A stretch of DNA of 64,000 nt from Nymphaea colorata (GCF_008831285.2 NC_045138.2:436001-500000); one strand, 5' to 3'; shown: positions 13,266-27,821, counted from the stretch's first letter. The notes: generated by a model from the letters alone, not told the origin. Numbers and translations: made by a program.

Positions 13266-14550
13266 ACCCATACTCCTAAGTTCTAGAGTTGTGTCTGTAC
13301 GAGGTGGTGAGATTTTCTTGTGCTTCAACTTGCATGCATCCATCAATATAAAGCTAATTAAGTATCGGTGGATACGAAATGCATTGGTTCCGCGACGCCT
13401 ACTTATAAGGTGACTCAGATTCGATTAAGCAAACCACTCAGCTTCAGATTCATCAGGTTATAAGTTCTTTACCATCCAAATTTTATAGGCATCTGATTTT
13501 AATGTATGCTAATTAACTTAGGGATGTCAATAGATTGGATTGAAAGCGGGTATTTCATTATAGATTGCTTTAAAACAATCGGACATTGAAAAAGAACATT
13601 AACAATGGATTTAGGAAATTACATCATATTTGGATCTGGAAATGATGTCGGATAGAATTTGGAATTGGATTTGAACCTAATTTAGGTTTAGTTTTATAAA
13701 AAAATATCCCCTATCTAGTACTACCCATATGGAATAAACATTTCTTCAATGGCATTTTAAATCTGAATTCAAATCTCAATATGCAAACATTTGATTCATC
13801 AAATATGGTTAGACCAAAAGGGGACATCCGATCCAAATCTGGCCCACGGACATCCCTGCTGTGTTAGCACTTCGGAGCCGAATCGGATCCGTTTGCATCC
13901 CCAGTCATTGGTTGGACCACAAGAGTAAATCTAAGTATTTTTTATTTATTTTTTGATCAGGGATAAAGTTAGGCACTAAAATTGTTGACTGAGTTGAACC
14001 ACTATGGAAGTCAGATGCCTTTTTCTTTGCTTCATTGTGAGAAGGTCGCAGTTGGGAGAATGCCAACAATCTTTATTGCTTACGAAAAGGAAAAAGATTG
14101 CTTGACAATAAAATAAATTTGTTTATGGCCATTTTTTAAAGTGCTTCATAAAAGTTATCGCCATAAGAAACTAAAGCTTTTGAGGCAGAGTTTTTTTGTT
14201 GGTGTTAGAAATTCAAATAATTTACATGTAAATCATAATTATTTTCTTTTTTCTTTCTAGAGGTAAAAAGTCATAAAACCTATATATAACAGTGCTTCGA
14301 AAGGATTTTTGTTTTTATTTTACTATGGACAAAATTTCAAGAAGTTATTCATTTATGTGGTAAAATATATTCTTTTTAAGAATATTTTCTGTGCTGTTTA
14401 AGCTCCTTAGTTGAGATGGACCTCAACTTGGACCTCCGTCCCGACTTGTCAAAGATTTGGATCACAATCCATGTTGTTTTATATCTCTGCTCTTGGGCCT
14501 TGACTTGGTAGGGCTGCAAACGGATCAGATATGGTTTATGTTCATTTTTG
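13266..14550. other. Spacer at the right end of copy A, no gene seen
   Basis: It is colinear with 52480-53745. It contains the phrase family GGATCCGTTTGCATCCC/GGATGTCAATAGATTGGATT typical of non-coding dispersed repeats. 14405-14550 is one copy of a unit that is present three times in copy B (53608-54360). Confidence 0.6.
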
Positions 14551-14551
14551 C

Positions 14552-15046
14552 ATGGCGGTTCCAAAAAAACGCTCGACGGGTGGGTCTTGCAGTCAAGCTC
14601 CCTTCTGCCTTTGCACTCGAGGGCCAATCTCCGTCCGGCCCGAGGAAACCTTTGCACGCCTCCACCGATCCAGTTCACCACCGCGAACCCCAGTTAGATT
14701 AAGGCATGATACACTTTTTAGTTATTGGGATGACCCAAGTACTCTCTTTCCGATCCATGAAACAACTCTTAGAGATCTTTTTCCCTTTTGGAAGATACAG
14801 GAGTGAAACAATCAACCTATTGATATTGAGAAACCAAAAAGATTCTTCCAATGTATCATTTCTGGGTCCAATGGAGTTCATAGGTATACAAAGAAGCCCC
14901 ATCAAATAGAGATTTTTTCTTTCGACCATATTTCGCATTTATTCTGACTCTTTTTCACATTCGATAAATGTTGGTTGATCATATTTTCATTATAGTTATA
15001 TGATTCAGAGTATCATTTCCTATTTGATCCTTTTGGATTCCATATT
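14552..15046 (-). pseudogene. Mosaic nuclear plastid DNA insert: rrn23 fragment + two ycf2 fragments
   Basis: Three plastid pieces abut. 14571-14663 (minus) matches plastid 23S rRNA 3' half (GACTGCAAGACCCACCCGTC and CTCGGGCCGGACGGAG). 14664-14935 (minus) matches the N-terminal region of ycf2: the translated wording includes [49 protein letters not shown], then a stop, then SNWGSRW. 14936-15046 (minus) matches an internal ycf2 part (NDTLNH, NQHLSNVKKSQ). The internal ycf2 piece is placed upstream of the N-terminal piece, so order is rearranged. A 20-bp ATGGCGGTTCCAAAAAAACG at 14552 resembles the start of plastid rpl32, which is a weak call. Stops show it is non-functional. It begins where the segmental duplication ends. 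Confidence 0.85.
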
Positions 15047-15057
15047 CAAAGTTGCGT

Positions 15058-15388
15058 TCATACCCAATGAGAAAGAGAATGAAGAATATATTAATCTTTT
15101 AACGGTTTCTGAATAACAGAAGAAAGTCTTATATATATAATATATAGGACATCAAATCTGAGCCATCCGATCCTAGATCGGATGGCCCAGGCATCCCTCC
15201 CTCTCGCTTACCGATTCTCTCCTCTCCTCCCTCCCCACTCTTATTGCAACCGTTGCAGGTTGGAGAGGAAGAGAGAAAAAAAAAGGAGTCAAGAGTTCAG
15301 AGAGGAAGGGAGGGAGAAATTTGGACCGTCTGATGTAAAATCGAACGGTCCAAATTTAAGGCCAACAAGATAAGGTCATGGTTCAGTT

Positions 15389-15425
<37 letters not shown>
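15058..15425. repeat. Dispersed repeat shared with 60544-60930
   Basis: TTCATACCCAATGAGAAAGAG through AAGAAAGTCTT, a short TA tract, then GGACATCAAATCTGAGCC and the palindrome CCATCCGATCCTAGATCGGATGG. It continues with a CT-rich part and TTTGGACCGTCTGATGTAAAATCG. The same order recurs at 60544-60930 with an extra GC-rich hairpin. No coding capacity. Confidence 0.75.
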
Positions 15426-15428
<3 letters not shown>

Positions 15429-15653
15429 GACCGAGTTTTCTCGGTTCATGTGCAAAAGAAAAATGGGGGACACAACCGCATGCGCATAAAAAACTATTTA
15501 ATTAGATAGACAGTTTAACTACGTACCAATATAAAAGCCAATATAAAAGTATGAATTGGTACTTAGTTAAACTGTCTATCTAATGAAATAGTTTTTTATG
15601 CGCATGCGGTTGTCTCCCCCATTTTTTTTTTTGCACGTGAACCGAGAAAACTC

Positions 15654-15697
<44 letters not shown>

Positions 15698-15815
15698 AAT
15701 TGAACCATGACCTTATCTTGTTGGCCTTAAATTTGGACCGTTCGATTTTACATCAGACGGTCCAAATTTCTCCCTCCCTTCCTCTCCAAACTCTTGACTC
15801 CTTTTTTTTCTCTCT

Positions 15816-15817
<2 letters not shown>
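15269..15817. repeat. Large palindrome of about 550 bp centred near 15542
   Basis: The left arm (AAAAAAAAGGAGTCAAGAG, then GGAAGGGAGGGAGAAATTTGG, then AAGATAAGGTCATGGTTCA) is repeated inverted at 15696-15817 with few mismatches. Between the outer arms and the central hairpin element lie (TA)n tracts on both sides. Arms are about 270 bp each. Confidence 0.9.
15430..15656. mobile_element. MITE family 3, complete fold-back element in the palindrome centre
   Basis: The 227-bp element is almost entirely inverted repeat: ACCGAGTTTTCTCGGTTCA at the left end and TGAACCGAGAAAACTCGGT at the right. The arms pair for about 100 bp and meet around CCAATATAAAAG. The termini are themselves small hairpins (CCGAG-TTTT-CTCGG). 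It is flanked by (TA)n, compatible with TA target use. No ORF. Confidence 0.8.
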
Positions 15818-15863
<46 letters not shown>

Positions 15864-15866
<3 letters not shown>

Positions 15867-16020
15867 CGAGTTTTCTCGGTTCACGTGCAAACGTGCAAAA
15901 GAAAAATGGGGGAGACAACCGCATGCACATAAAAAACTATTTAATTAGATAGACAGTTTAACTACGTACCAATTCATACTTTTATATTGGCTTTTATATT
16001 GGTACCTAGTTAAACTGTCA
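15864..16020. mobile_element. MITE family 3, truncated copy
   Basis: It begins CCGAGTTTTCTCGGTTCACG after a (TA)n tract. It follows the complete copy through the centre and stops in the second arm at AGTTAAACTGTC. A short duplication of ACGTGCAA is at 15884-15899. Confidence 0.8.
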
Positions 16021-17052
16021 AGCACATTAAGTTGCCTTGATTTGGACTGCAGCCCAGCTGGGCCATCCCAAATAAGTTCCCTTGGTTAGTTTGCCTTGCC
16101 TTTAAATATGCATCCAAAAGAGATTTGATTGCATGTTTGGTCTCATAAAGGAAGTCAGTTTCTCTATAAAGTTGGGGTGGTGGGTGGATCGGATTTGGAT
16201 CCAATTGTTACCATTCCTGGATCCAAATAATTAATTGGATCTTTTGTATAGTTGGATCTGAATTCACATTTGACATTGGTCTAACCTCTTCCACCTTATG
16301 GTCACCTCTTTTGACATTATAGAACTTAGAGTAAACTGAAATTACCAGAAAGTCCCCAGTTTGTAAAAAGAAAATTCTCCTCCTTGAAGGGTAAAGAAGG
16401 AAATCAATAAATTCTTTTCTTATTTCTTTCATAAACGGTGAAATTACTCCTTCCACAAGCCCATGCAAGGGCCAAAAATGTATGCATGCTTGGGTGTGAA
16501 CATGCAATGTGCTCGTGTAAATTTAAGTCTTCCCACATAAAGGGAAAGACATAGGTTCACGGAATGGAACTTGCAAAGAAAGTGCATTCTTTAAGTCAAT
16601 AAATGCAAACCCGAAACCAATCAAGAAGAAAAAACAAGACTAAAGCATGAGAGAGTGCATTCTTGATACCATAAGTGCAGAATTGAAAGTGTAAGGTTGT
16701 GTTTGGTTCACCGTAGATCTAAGATCCATGATGATATGAAAACTGAAATATCTCAAATCCATGGATTTAAGATCGGACACCTCCCCAAATATTCAATCTT
16801 AAATTCATGGTTTTTAACATATAGCATGAATTTGAAATTCATGCTTTTAAGATCCTCAATTTTAAACTGAAGATATCTAAAAACATGTCTATTCATGCAA
16901 CTTCCAAACAAACACAACCTGAAGGGAAAAAAACAAGATGAGAGAGAGTTGATAATGAATGAGTTTTCAAGACGAGAGGCATGAAAGAACAACAAAAAAA
17001 ACATTCATATAGAAGAAGGAGAAGAAGAGAAAGTATAGAAAATGGTATGAAG

Positions 17053-17102
<50 letters not shown>

Positions 17103-18820
17103 AGATTGGTCAAAGGTATTACTCGAGCCTCTATATATCCTTGCGATCTCTTTCACTACACCTAGGGGTGAAGATGCCTTTCTCTTTTAGGTTGTATTTT
17201 TCATTAAAATACATTAAGCCAAAGAGAAAATATTGCCTCTATTGTTGTATTATTTTTGGGAAAATGTGAGATTTTGAAAGATAAATGTATCCACAAAAGA
17301 TGTCATTTGATGATATTTTAGGATATTGTGGATGTGATAGTTCATTTTGAATAATAATGTACATAGAAACATACGATCAGAGAAAACTTTTAAGATATGT
17401 GATAATTTACAAGGAGTGAAGAATTTGCACTAAGCATCACCATGCATAAAATTGTAAATAATTAGATGGATACTGGTGAACAAGAGCAAGGCATCTTCTT
17501 AAATAATTTAAGCTTGCTTGTTGTAGTAGTAGTCGTAACCCTAGATTAGTGACTAGACTACCTAAACAAGTAGTTTTTTACATAACTATCTAGTGAAAAA
17601 CCTAGCTAACGTACAGATAACCAAAAGGAGTAACTAAAGATCAGTAAATGAATATGTTATATAATTTGTGATAACTACTCTTTAGACATTGTACCAAAGC
17701 CTTCTTTACACTATATTCAAGCTTCAGCTTACCTTGTTAACATGATGTCATGGACAGTTTTATCTGTATTATCCTCAAAAGTTTCACTTGCATCTAGATA
17801 TCGACTCCATCATAGACCTTATACTCAACTTCTACCTTGTCGGATGGAACCAATATGTCTTCATCCTTCACTCGTGGAGCTCCCTTTATGATCGAAGAAG
17901 AGAGGAGAACTCAAGAAGAAGAAACCTGCAATCGAGAGCTGCGAACAGTAGAAGAGAAGAGAAGAAGCGTGAAAATGAAGTGGTCCAGCAGAGCCTTTCT
18001 TCTCTCCCTCTCTTTCTCTCGATCAACGATGGATTGACTCTCTCTCTCTCTCTCGTGGCTCAAATATGCGCGCGAGTGAATGTTTATTGAAAAACTTCGC
18101 GCCCTTTTATCTCTTAAATGGTGGGGGCCACTCGTTTGTCCGCCACGGCAATGGACCGTGGCTGACTTTGCAGTATTCAAATCTTTTTTATTTTTGATAA
18201 TAAAAGTCAGAAAATTGTTTATAAAAAGAAATAGAATCACTGCTTAGGGACGTTGACTAATTAGATTTGGATCGAAGATAACATCGGCATAATTGAGTAA
18301 TTTGGTATTATTTGTTAGTATCATAGTCTTATTCAGATTTAGGTATACAAATACTAATTATCCAAATTTTTCCATGTAAACTGATTCAGGTGTCCACCAA
18401 AATTGGGCATGAAATATGATAACAAACCTCCATCCAGTTTTTCTAATCAGATCTGGATTTTCTTATGAAATCCAACCAGTCAAATCTGCATATGAATCAA
18501 AACGTTAGATTGTATCTTAGGGTGGACATCCCTAGCGATACCCCAATATAAAGATTTGGGTCACTTGTTGGAAGAAAAATCCAAACCATTTGATGCCCTC
18601 GCACCATACTCCTGGTGGTGCACTTAAACTTTACTGGATGCTCGTGGATCTTGTCCATATCCTAACTACACTATGAGTAATCGTCTGTAACTGTTAACTA
18701 GTGCAACTACGAGCTACGCTTATTTGTTTTCTTTTATACGAGTCAAATGAAGGGCAGATTATGCATAAAGTTACGAATGTGCTACGAGTTAGTGGATCTC
18801 GGCTGGACTTCAGTTAGACC
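16021..18820. other. Gene-poor region with (CT)n, no gene supported
   Basis: There is a (CT)n tract at 17056-17098. Several ORFs of 60-109 codons in 16010-18240 are either CT/GA-run translations or have no recognisable domain. 16690-16915 contains GTTTGGTTCACCGTAG and ATGTCTATTCATGCAACTTCCAAACAAACACAACC, which could be MITE ends (TTGTGTTTGG/CCAAACACAA), but the element was not resolved. Confidence 0.5.
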
Positions 18821-18821
18821 T

Positions 18822-19265
18822 GGGCATTGGTCCGGCCCGGCTCGATAAGGAGTCGGGCTGGGGTCCATCCGATACCCAAAACCCAAGCCTGGACCTAGCC
18901 TAACACCCGAAACCTGGGCCCGGGCTTGGCCCGACACCCAAAACCCAACCCTGGACCTAGCCTAACACCTGAAACCTGGGCCCGGGCTTGGCCCGACACC
19001 CAAAACCCAAGCTCAAACCCAGTTCAGCTCTGCCCGATTAAATTAAAAATTTGTTTTTAATGTAAAATATTATATAAATATAAATAATTGTAATAAAATA
19101 TTATAATTATAATTATAATTATATACATATATATGTATGTATATCAATGAAATTAGTATTAAAAAATATTATCGAGTCAAACAAGGCTTAGTCAGGCCCA
19201 CCCGAACCAGCCTCGATGCCTTTTTTCGGGCCCGAGTCAGGCTAGGTACCCGATCTGACACCCAG
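18822..19265. repeat. GGCCCG-rich dispersed repeat with internal 62-bp tandem duplication
   Basis: The start GACCTGGGCATTGGTCC and end TGACACCCAGCC bracket a mosaic of CCCGGGCTTGGCCCGACACCC phrases and a central A/T-only part. Two nearly identical 62-bp units lie at 18891-18952 and 18953-19014. Related elements are at 19847-20133 and 23165-23370. Confidence 0.6.
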
Positions 19266-19846
19266 CCTTAAGTTCAACTCAAGTTTGTGGGTTATGTATT
19301 GTTTGGCTCAATTCATTTAAGCATGTGTTACTTGATTCTTTTTTTTTAATGAAAATGAAACCATGGAAAGAGTGTTAAAAATTCATAAAAAAAATTATCG
19401 GCATACAAAGATTAACAAGCAGGGAAGACACGAGTCAAGTCGAGTTTGAACTCGAACTTGACTATTTTATAACTCATAACTCAAGCAAGTTCAAGCCAAG
19501 CTCAAGTTGAGCATATGGAAACAAGTTCAAGTCGAGTTCAAATTGGTTCGATTCATTATTTATCCAAGCACTATAACCAATGTGTGAGTGAAACAGTGCA
19601 TGTGATCAGAGAGTCATGTTGCAATTAACCTGTTCAGTATACATGTAAGTGACAGACCTCTACTGAATACTATCGACAACGACTAGTTTTCACACCAAGG
19701 TTCAAATTTAAAAATTTATATGTAAATTTCAAAAAATTTAGTTTAGCATATATAAAAATTCTGAAAGTTTTTATTACAGCTCCTGTTAAAATTATGAAAC
19801 TATAATTTGATCTATGCAACAAAAAATTACGGGCTCCACCTAGGCC
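19266..19846. other. Spacer with GAGCTCGA-like tract and AT module, no gene
   Basis: 19425-19560 is a diverged copy of the GAGTTCGAACTCGA tract. 19690-19830 resembles the AT-rich dispersed module at 520-620. Confidence 0.45.
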
Positions 19847-20133
19847 TGCTTATCGGGCCGACCCGACACATAAAACGCGAGCCCGATTCTAGCCCAATTA
19901 AAATTAAAATATATGTATATTAATATAAAACAATACATAAAAATTTAATTGTAATAAAATATTATAATATATAAAAATCAATAAAATTAATACTTAAAAA
20001 ATCTTATCGGGTCGAACCGGGATTAGTCTGGCCTACCCGGACCGGTCCACTAAGTTATCGGCTCAACCCGGTGCCTTTTTTTCGAGCCCGAGTCGAGCTA
20101 GGTACTGGGTACACGACCCAACGCCCAGGCTTA
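19847..20133. repeat. GGCCCG-rich dispersed repeat, second copy
   Basis: AGGCCTGCTTATCGGGCC at the left and CAACGCCCAGGCTTAG at the right are roughly inverted (AGGCCTG/CCAGGCTT). The interior is the same type as 18822-19265: a GC-rich head, an A/T-only middle and a GC-rich tail. Confidence 0.5.
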
Positions 20134-22815
<2,682 letters not shown>

Positions 22816-24235
22816 AAAGATGCACTTGTCTGTGTGAAAGTGCATGAATATGAAATCAGATGAAGTTTTAAATGGGTTGGATCAGCGACAGCTAAATGCA
22901 TAGTGACTGAAAATGACAAGACGCTCAAACCAGATGTGACCTATTTGCAGCCCATCTTATGGCATCGGCAGCTGCTCCAAAACGGTTGGCGGGAACGAAG
23001 CATGCACAGGCTGGAGAGAGGTCGATTAACAACATATGTTTTTTATTTTTTATTGAGTAGGAGGTTGACAATTTATTAAGATTGGGACGTCGTGGGTTAC
23101 CTGATACTTCGCCTACCTTGGGTTCGAGACCAAGCCTTAAAAAAAAATGGCACCCAGTCAGCTGGAATGTTATGGGACTGGGCCAAATGGGCCCAATAAT
23201 AAATTTTAAAGTATATTTTATTATTTTTAATATATAATTATTTTATTATAATTTTAATATTTATATATAATTTTATATTAAATATATATTTTATAATTTA
23301 AATTGATTGGGCCTGATCCCAGCTGGGGCCTGAATTTCCGGTGTCAGGCTAGGATTGGGCCCGACTTACAATTTATCTTTTGAAAGAAAGAAAAAGACTT
23401 GGATATCCAGTCCAAATTGGAAAGAAAATCATACAACAAATCCATATCCAATTTACTAATCCAATCTAAATTTTTCTTACAAAAGCTTAAACTAGTCGAA
23501 TCTGAAAATGAATCAAACATTAGATTATGTACCGTCGACATCCCTAGTGTTTTCATTGTGAAACTCAGCCACCCAAAGAGGAATTAAAATTCTGTATTAG
23601 TTCTACATGGATACGATTCAAATCCAATTTGCTACTTTGAACACTGAAGGTCTTTTATATTATTTTTAAAACTTGTGAGCCATCGACGTGATCTTTTATT
23701 AAAACTTTTTTTTATTTAATAAACCCTACACATCACATTAATTTATGTTAGTTTTTTTTTTTACCATTGGCTTCATCGGCAGTTTCTAAACACAGAAATT
23801 AAAAATGTGTTTGAATGACAGTTTTTCAAGATATTCCCCAAAAAATTCCGGATTTTTTTAGTATAAAAGCTGACCAACTCACTAAATAATACAAAATTAA
23901 TTAGCTTAAGACAAAATCACGTTGATAAATGATAATTCATAACACATAAAACAAAGAAGATCAAATAAATTAATCGCAATCTCTTAGGTACTCTACAGTT
24001 TAGTGATCCTTTTTTATGTTAACTTGAAATTGCTAACAACGAGATGGTTTTAATCATCCTTTTTTATGTTATCTTGAGATTGCTAACAACGCGATGCATT
24101 TAATTTATGACAAAGATTTCCATTATGATGCTTAATCTTCATTATGGTGCTCAAAATAGCTAGAGAGAGAGAGAGAGAGAAAGAACTGAGAAAGAAATTT
24201 ACTAATGACAAAACTCTAGAGACCAGGCATCATGG
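22816..24235. other. Gene-poor region, GGCCCG-rich repeat, short tandem duplication
   Basis: 23165-23370 is an inverted-ended A/T-cored repeat (GGGACTGGGCCAAATGGGCCC at left, GGGCCTGATCCCAGC and TAGGATTGGGCCCG at right). 24004-24108 is an imperfect 52-bp tandem duplication with CCTTTTTTATGTTA and GATTGCTAACAACG in each unit. No gene is seen. Confidence 0.5.
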
Positions 24236-24796
24236 ACGAAAGGGGGGGGGGGGGGCATAGCCCTGGCAGCACTTAATTTTTTTAAATGTATATGTAATTT
24301 AAAAAAAAAATCACTTGTCTTATTTACAAATTTTAAATAATTATATTTTGACCCGTGTTAAAATTTAAAAACTTTAATTTGACCTTCTTTATGAAAAATT
24401 TCATGCCTTTTACTAATTTATATAATTATGTTTGTGAAAAACAACTCAAACGTTATGATGCACACACAAAAAGTCATATATATTAAATATAAAAAAACAG
24501 TAGATTAAATACCATCATTATAGGGGCAACATTAGAAAATTTATAATGCTTTTAGTGACAGACCACACACACACATATATATATATATAAGAAATTGATC
24601 TTTTCAAGGTGGAAGATTAAAAGAAAATTAAAGAGAAAGCAGAAATAAAATATTTATTTTAGTCATAGAGCATTAACTAGCAACTTTTTCTCTTTGATTT
24701 TCTATGAGTATTCCATCTTGAAAAAATGAAGAACCAATATGATGCCTTATGGGTTGTCATTACCTATCAATTTCACACACACACACTATATATATA

Positions 24797-25002
24797 GTGA
24801 ATGGTGACTTTGGTTTTTCAATGTCACTAAACCATCTAGTTAGAGTCATTGGTCTAACACGATGGATGGTTAAAAGAAATAAAAAAAAAAAATTATAGAT
24901 ATTCTTGTCGTCTAATATTATTTTAAACTTTTTTCTTATTATTTCTCTCTCAATATCTATACGTTTCAAATAAACTGAACTTGTTATCATCATTCACTCA
25001 CT
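24797..25002. mobile_element. MITE family 1, diverged copy
   Basis: GTGAATGGTGACTTTGG at the left and CATTCACTCACT at the right match the ends of 834-1102. The left flank is a short (TA)n, and the right flank is a (CT)n(TA)n(TG)n compound repeat at 25003-25090. The interior is shared only in part. Confidence 0.55.
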
Positions 25003-25020
25003 CTCTCTCTCTCTCTCTCT

Positions 25021-25091
<71 letters not shown>

Positions 25092-25300
25092 GTTTTGAAT
25101 TGAGTATTTTCAAGTCTATGTGATACCTCTTCCTTTAAAAAAACAAAAAAACAAAATTAATGAAATGCTTGCCTCAGCTCAATATATATATATATGGTTT
25201 TGAATTGAGTATTTTCAAGTCTATATGATACCTCTTCCTTTAAAAAAAAAACACAAAATTAATGAAATGCTTGCCTCAGCTTAAAGCCAATCTTCAGCTC
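25003..25300. repeat. Compound microsatellite and about 105-bp tandem duplication
   Basis: 25003-25090 is (CT)n(TA)n(TG)n. Then a block starting TTTTGAATTGAGTATTTTCAAG and ending AATGCTTGCCTCAGCT occurs at 25092-25179 and 25197-25281, with a short (TA)n between. The two blocks differ at few positions. Confidence 0.85.
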
Positions 25301-25667
25301 GAGCTTAATCAAGCCGAGTTCAAGTTTAAGAACTCGAGCATAGTCGAGTTAGAGCTAATGAAATCAAATTCGAGTTAAACTCGAGTTGAGCTTGAGTGGA
25401 GTTTGAGTTTCTTTCAGGACATGCAAGCCAGGTTCGAGCCAAGAAATTTGGGGACTCAAATCTTTAGGAGCACATTTATATATTAATGTGCAAAAATGAG
25501 ATGTATCAATGCCAAAAAAAAAATAAGGCTAGTGTGCTTTCCCTCATAAAATAATACAAACTTTTTGTCGGTCTCGACCCACTTAGACGATCATGTAGAA
25601 ACAAATCTAAAGTGCCCTGTCTTCCAAACGAAGTGATATTCAAAACTTTTGAGAACTTATGAAGTGG

Positions 25668-25715
<48 letters not shown>

Positions 25716-26490
25716 CCAATTCATCAAAACTCAAATTCAGATTAGAGACGGCATAAGGGAACTAATTCCAACTGGTATGTAAATCCAAACTTGATCTGTA
25801 TCTAAGGTATATGGTAATCTCTAATAACTGAGGATTTCAAATTTGCAGATCCACGGTGCCAACTCCTTCCCCTTTCAAACCGCATTTCCATGATTGTTTT
25901 TAGATGTGGCATGGATTTGAAATCGGTCACTTGATTATTTAATTGGTGGACTTCACCTAGTGTGCTTCCTTGATAAGGGATCTAAAAGGTTCGGAGGATC
26001 TCATTAATGTGGATCTAAAATCGACGCTACATGTTAAAAATCATGAATTCAAGATTAGATGAAGGGAGAGTGCCACTTTAAATCCATGAATCATCATAAG
26101 AGAAAAAAAAAAAGAACATAAACACTGACAGTGAGTAAGGCACCTCAACATGGGTTCTGTATATTTCGCACTCTTTCTATCTGTAGATATTTTTATTTTT
26201 ATTATATATTTGTAATTTTAAGAAGTTAGTTCGGTTATTAACATTAACATAGAGATCTATCTCAAATGGAATTTGAATAAATTGGGAAACCAATTAAAAA
26301 GTATTTATTTGTCATCAAAATATCGGGTGACTGCGAGGTTAACAACCATTAATCCAAAAAAAAAAAAACCCTCTTCCCCACGTCAACAATTCACATTGTC
26401 TTTGGGGTCATGTGCTACATTGGCATCAACAATGACTCCAACTATTGAAGCTCAAGTTACAAACTGTCACCATAACCCTTGACACTGTAT
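25301..26490. other. Spacer, no gene seen
   Basis: 25275-25450 is a GAGCTCGA-type tract. 25670-25713 is (TA)n. 25735-26110 has MITE-like wording such as CCACGGTGCCAACTCC and TTTAAATCCATGAATCATC, but I could not define ends. Confidence 0.45.
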
Positions 26491-26494
26491 ATAA

Positions 26495-26502
26495 AGAGAG
26501 AG

Positions 26503-26558
<56 letters not shown>

Positions 26559-26925
26559 TGGTAGAAACCAAACAATTAAGTTACAGACGAAAACTAGAAC
26601 TTTTTATTTTTTTGCTAAAAATTAACTTAAATACCTATAAAAATCTTCGTATATTTATAAAAACTCTTTTTATATAGAACATGCTTTGAAACAAGTTGCT
26701 TTCATAAAAAATGTTGATTTTTATATCATCAAAATGTTGATATTATGGGAGCCATTCATCTTTTCTAACTATAAAAACACTATAAAAACTTAAAAAATGA
26801 TCCACTTAATATATATTTTGCATCAACATATCCTCAATATCAAGGTTAGATTTAAAAAAAAAAAAACTTTAAGTATCATGTTTCAAGGGTTTGACTTGTC
26901 TCTGACCCATAGGCCTGGTTTCTAC

Positions 26926-26976
<51 letters not shown>

Positions 26977-26977
26977 C

Positions 26978-27037
<60 letters not shown>

Positions 27038-27290
27038 ATTGGTAAAAACCAGACCTATAGATCAGAGATAAAAATGAGACACTTTAAATTTTTGCTTAAA
27101 AAATGTTTTAAACAAAATAAAAACATCCTAATATGTTTATAAAAAACTAATTTGATGTAAAACATGGTTTTTTTTACGAAGAATTAGGATTACTCCATAA
27201 TTAAAATTTTGATGTTATATGAGCTGTTCAATTTTATGTCTTATAAAAGTAAGATCAAATTCAAAAAATAATTAACTTAAGACCAATGTT
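26495..27290. repeat. MITE-like family 2 units around (GA)n and (CT)n(CA)n(TA)n tracts
   Basis: (GA)n at 26495-26554 is followed by AATTTGGTAGAAACCAAAC. The compound repeat at 26931-27036 is flanked by inverted arms: TCTCTGACCCATAGGCCTGG...TACCAAT on the left and ATTGGTAAAAACCAGACC...AGATCAGAGA on the right. Sequences 26580-26830 and 27060-27285 are also diverged direct copies of one interior. The arrangement is two element units abutting through a microsatellite. Confidence 0.6.
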
Positions 27291-27821
27291 ATCGAATCCT
27301 TTATTTGTTATTTGTCCAGACCCTTGTACCTATTTAAAGCGTAAAGTTAAATGCAGCAAGATCCAGATCTACATAACTGAATTTTTGAAAATTTCATGTC
27401 CATACAATAAAATCCGGATCCGCTGCTCCACTAACTGTCAATTTAAAGGGTCACGGGATATATCTATAGAGGCTAGAATGGGAGTTCAGATATATGTTAA
27501 ATTTTTGCTTAATATATAGTTGTTTGCTTTTTCTTATGCATATAATTGGTTTCACATAGCAGATAATTGCATACACCTGTCCCACATAAATGTTTATTTC
27601 ATATAAATAGCTCCTTATGTTTACATATTGGCCAACTCAAAAATTGCAATTTAAAGTGTTACTGTTCTGTTATTTGGCAAGAACATTATGACTCACCACT
27701 GTGAGCAGCGGCAGAGCCAAGGTAGGTACGCTTGGGCCCTGGTCCCACCTCAAATTTTTTTTTTTAAAAAAAATTACATGTAAATTGTAGAAAATTTTAC
27801 TTGTTTATATAAAAGTTTTGA
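27291..27821. other. Spacer left of copy B, no gene seen
   Basis: ORFs here are short and unlike known proteins. 27700-27821 is a GGCAGAGCCAAGG ... GGGCCCTGG repeat with an A/T tail, of the same kind as 482-620. Confidence 0.45.

Noticed and set aside
14571-14663. 23S rRNA gene
   Set aside because: Only about 93 bp of plastid-type 23S embedded with ycf2 pieces; it is an organelle DNA fragment, not an rRNA gene.
14457-14909. Plus-strand ORFs of 67-91 codons
   Set aside because: They are shadows of minus-strand ycf2 and rrn23 fragments.
17788-18240. Overlapping ORFs on both strands around an Arg/Glu-rich stretch
   Set aside because: Composition comes from GAAGAAGA/CTCTCT runs; no domain, no convincing start or splice context.
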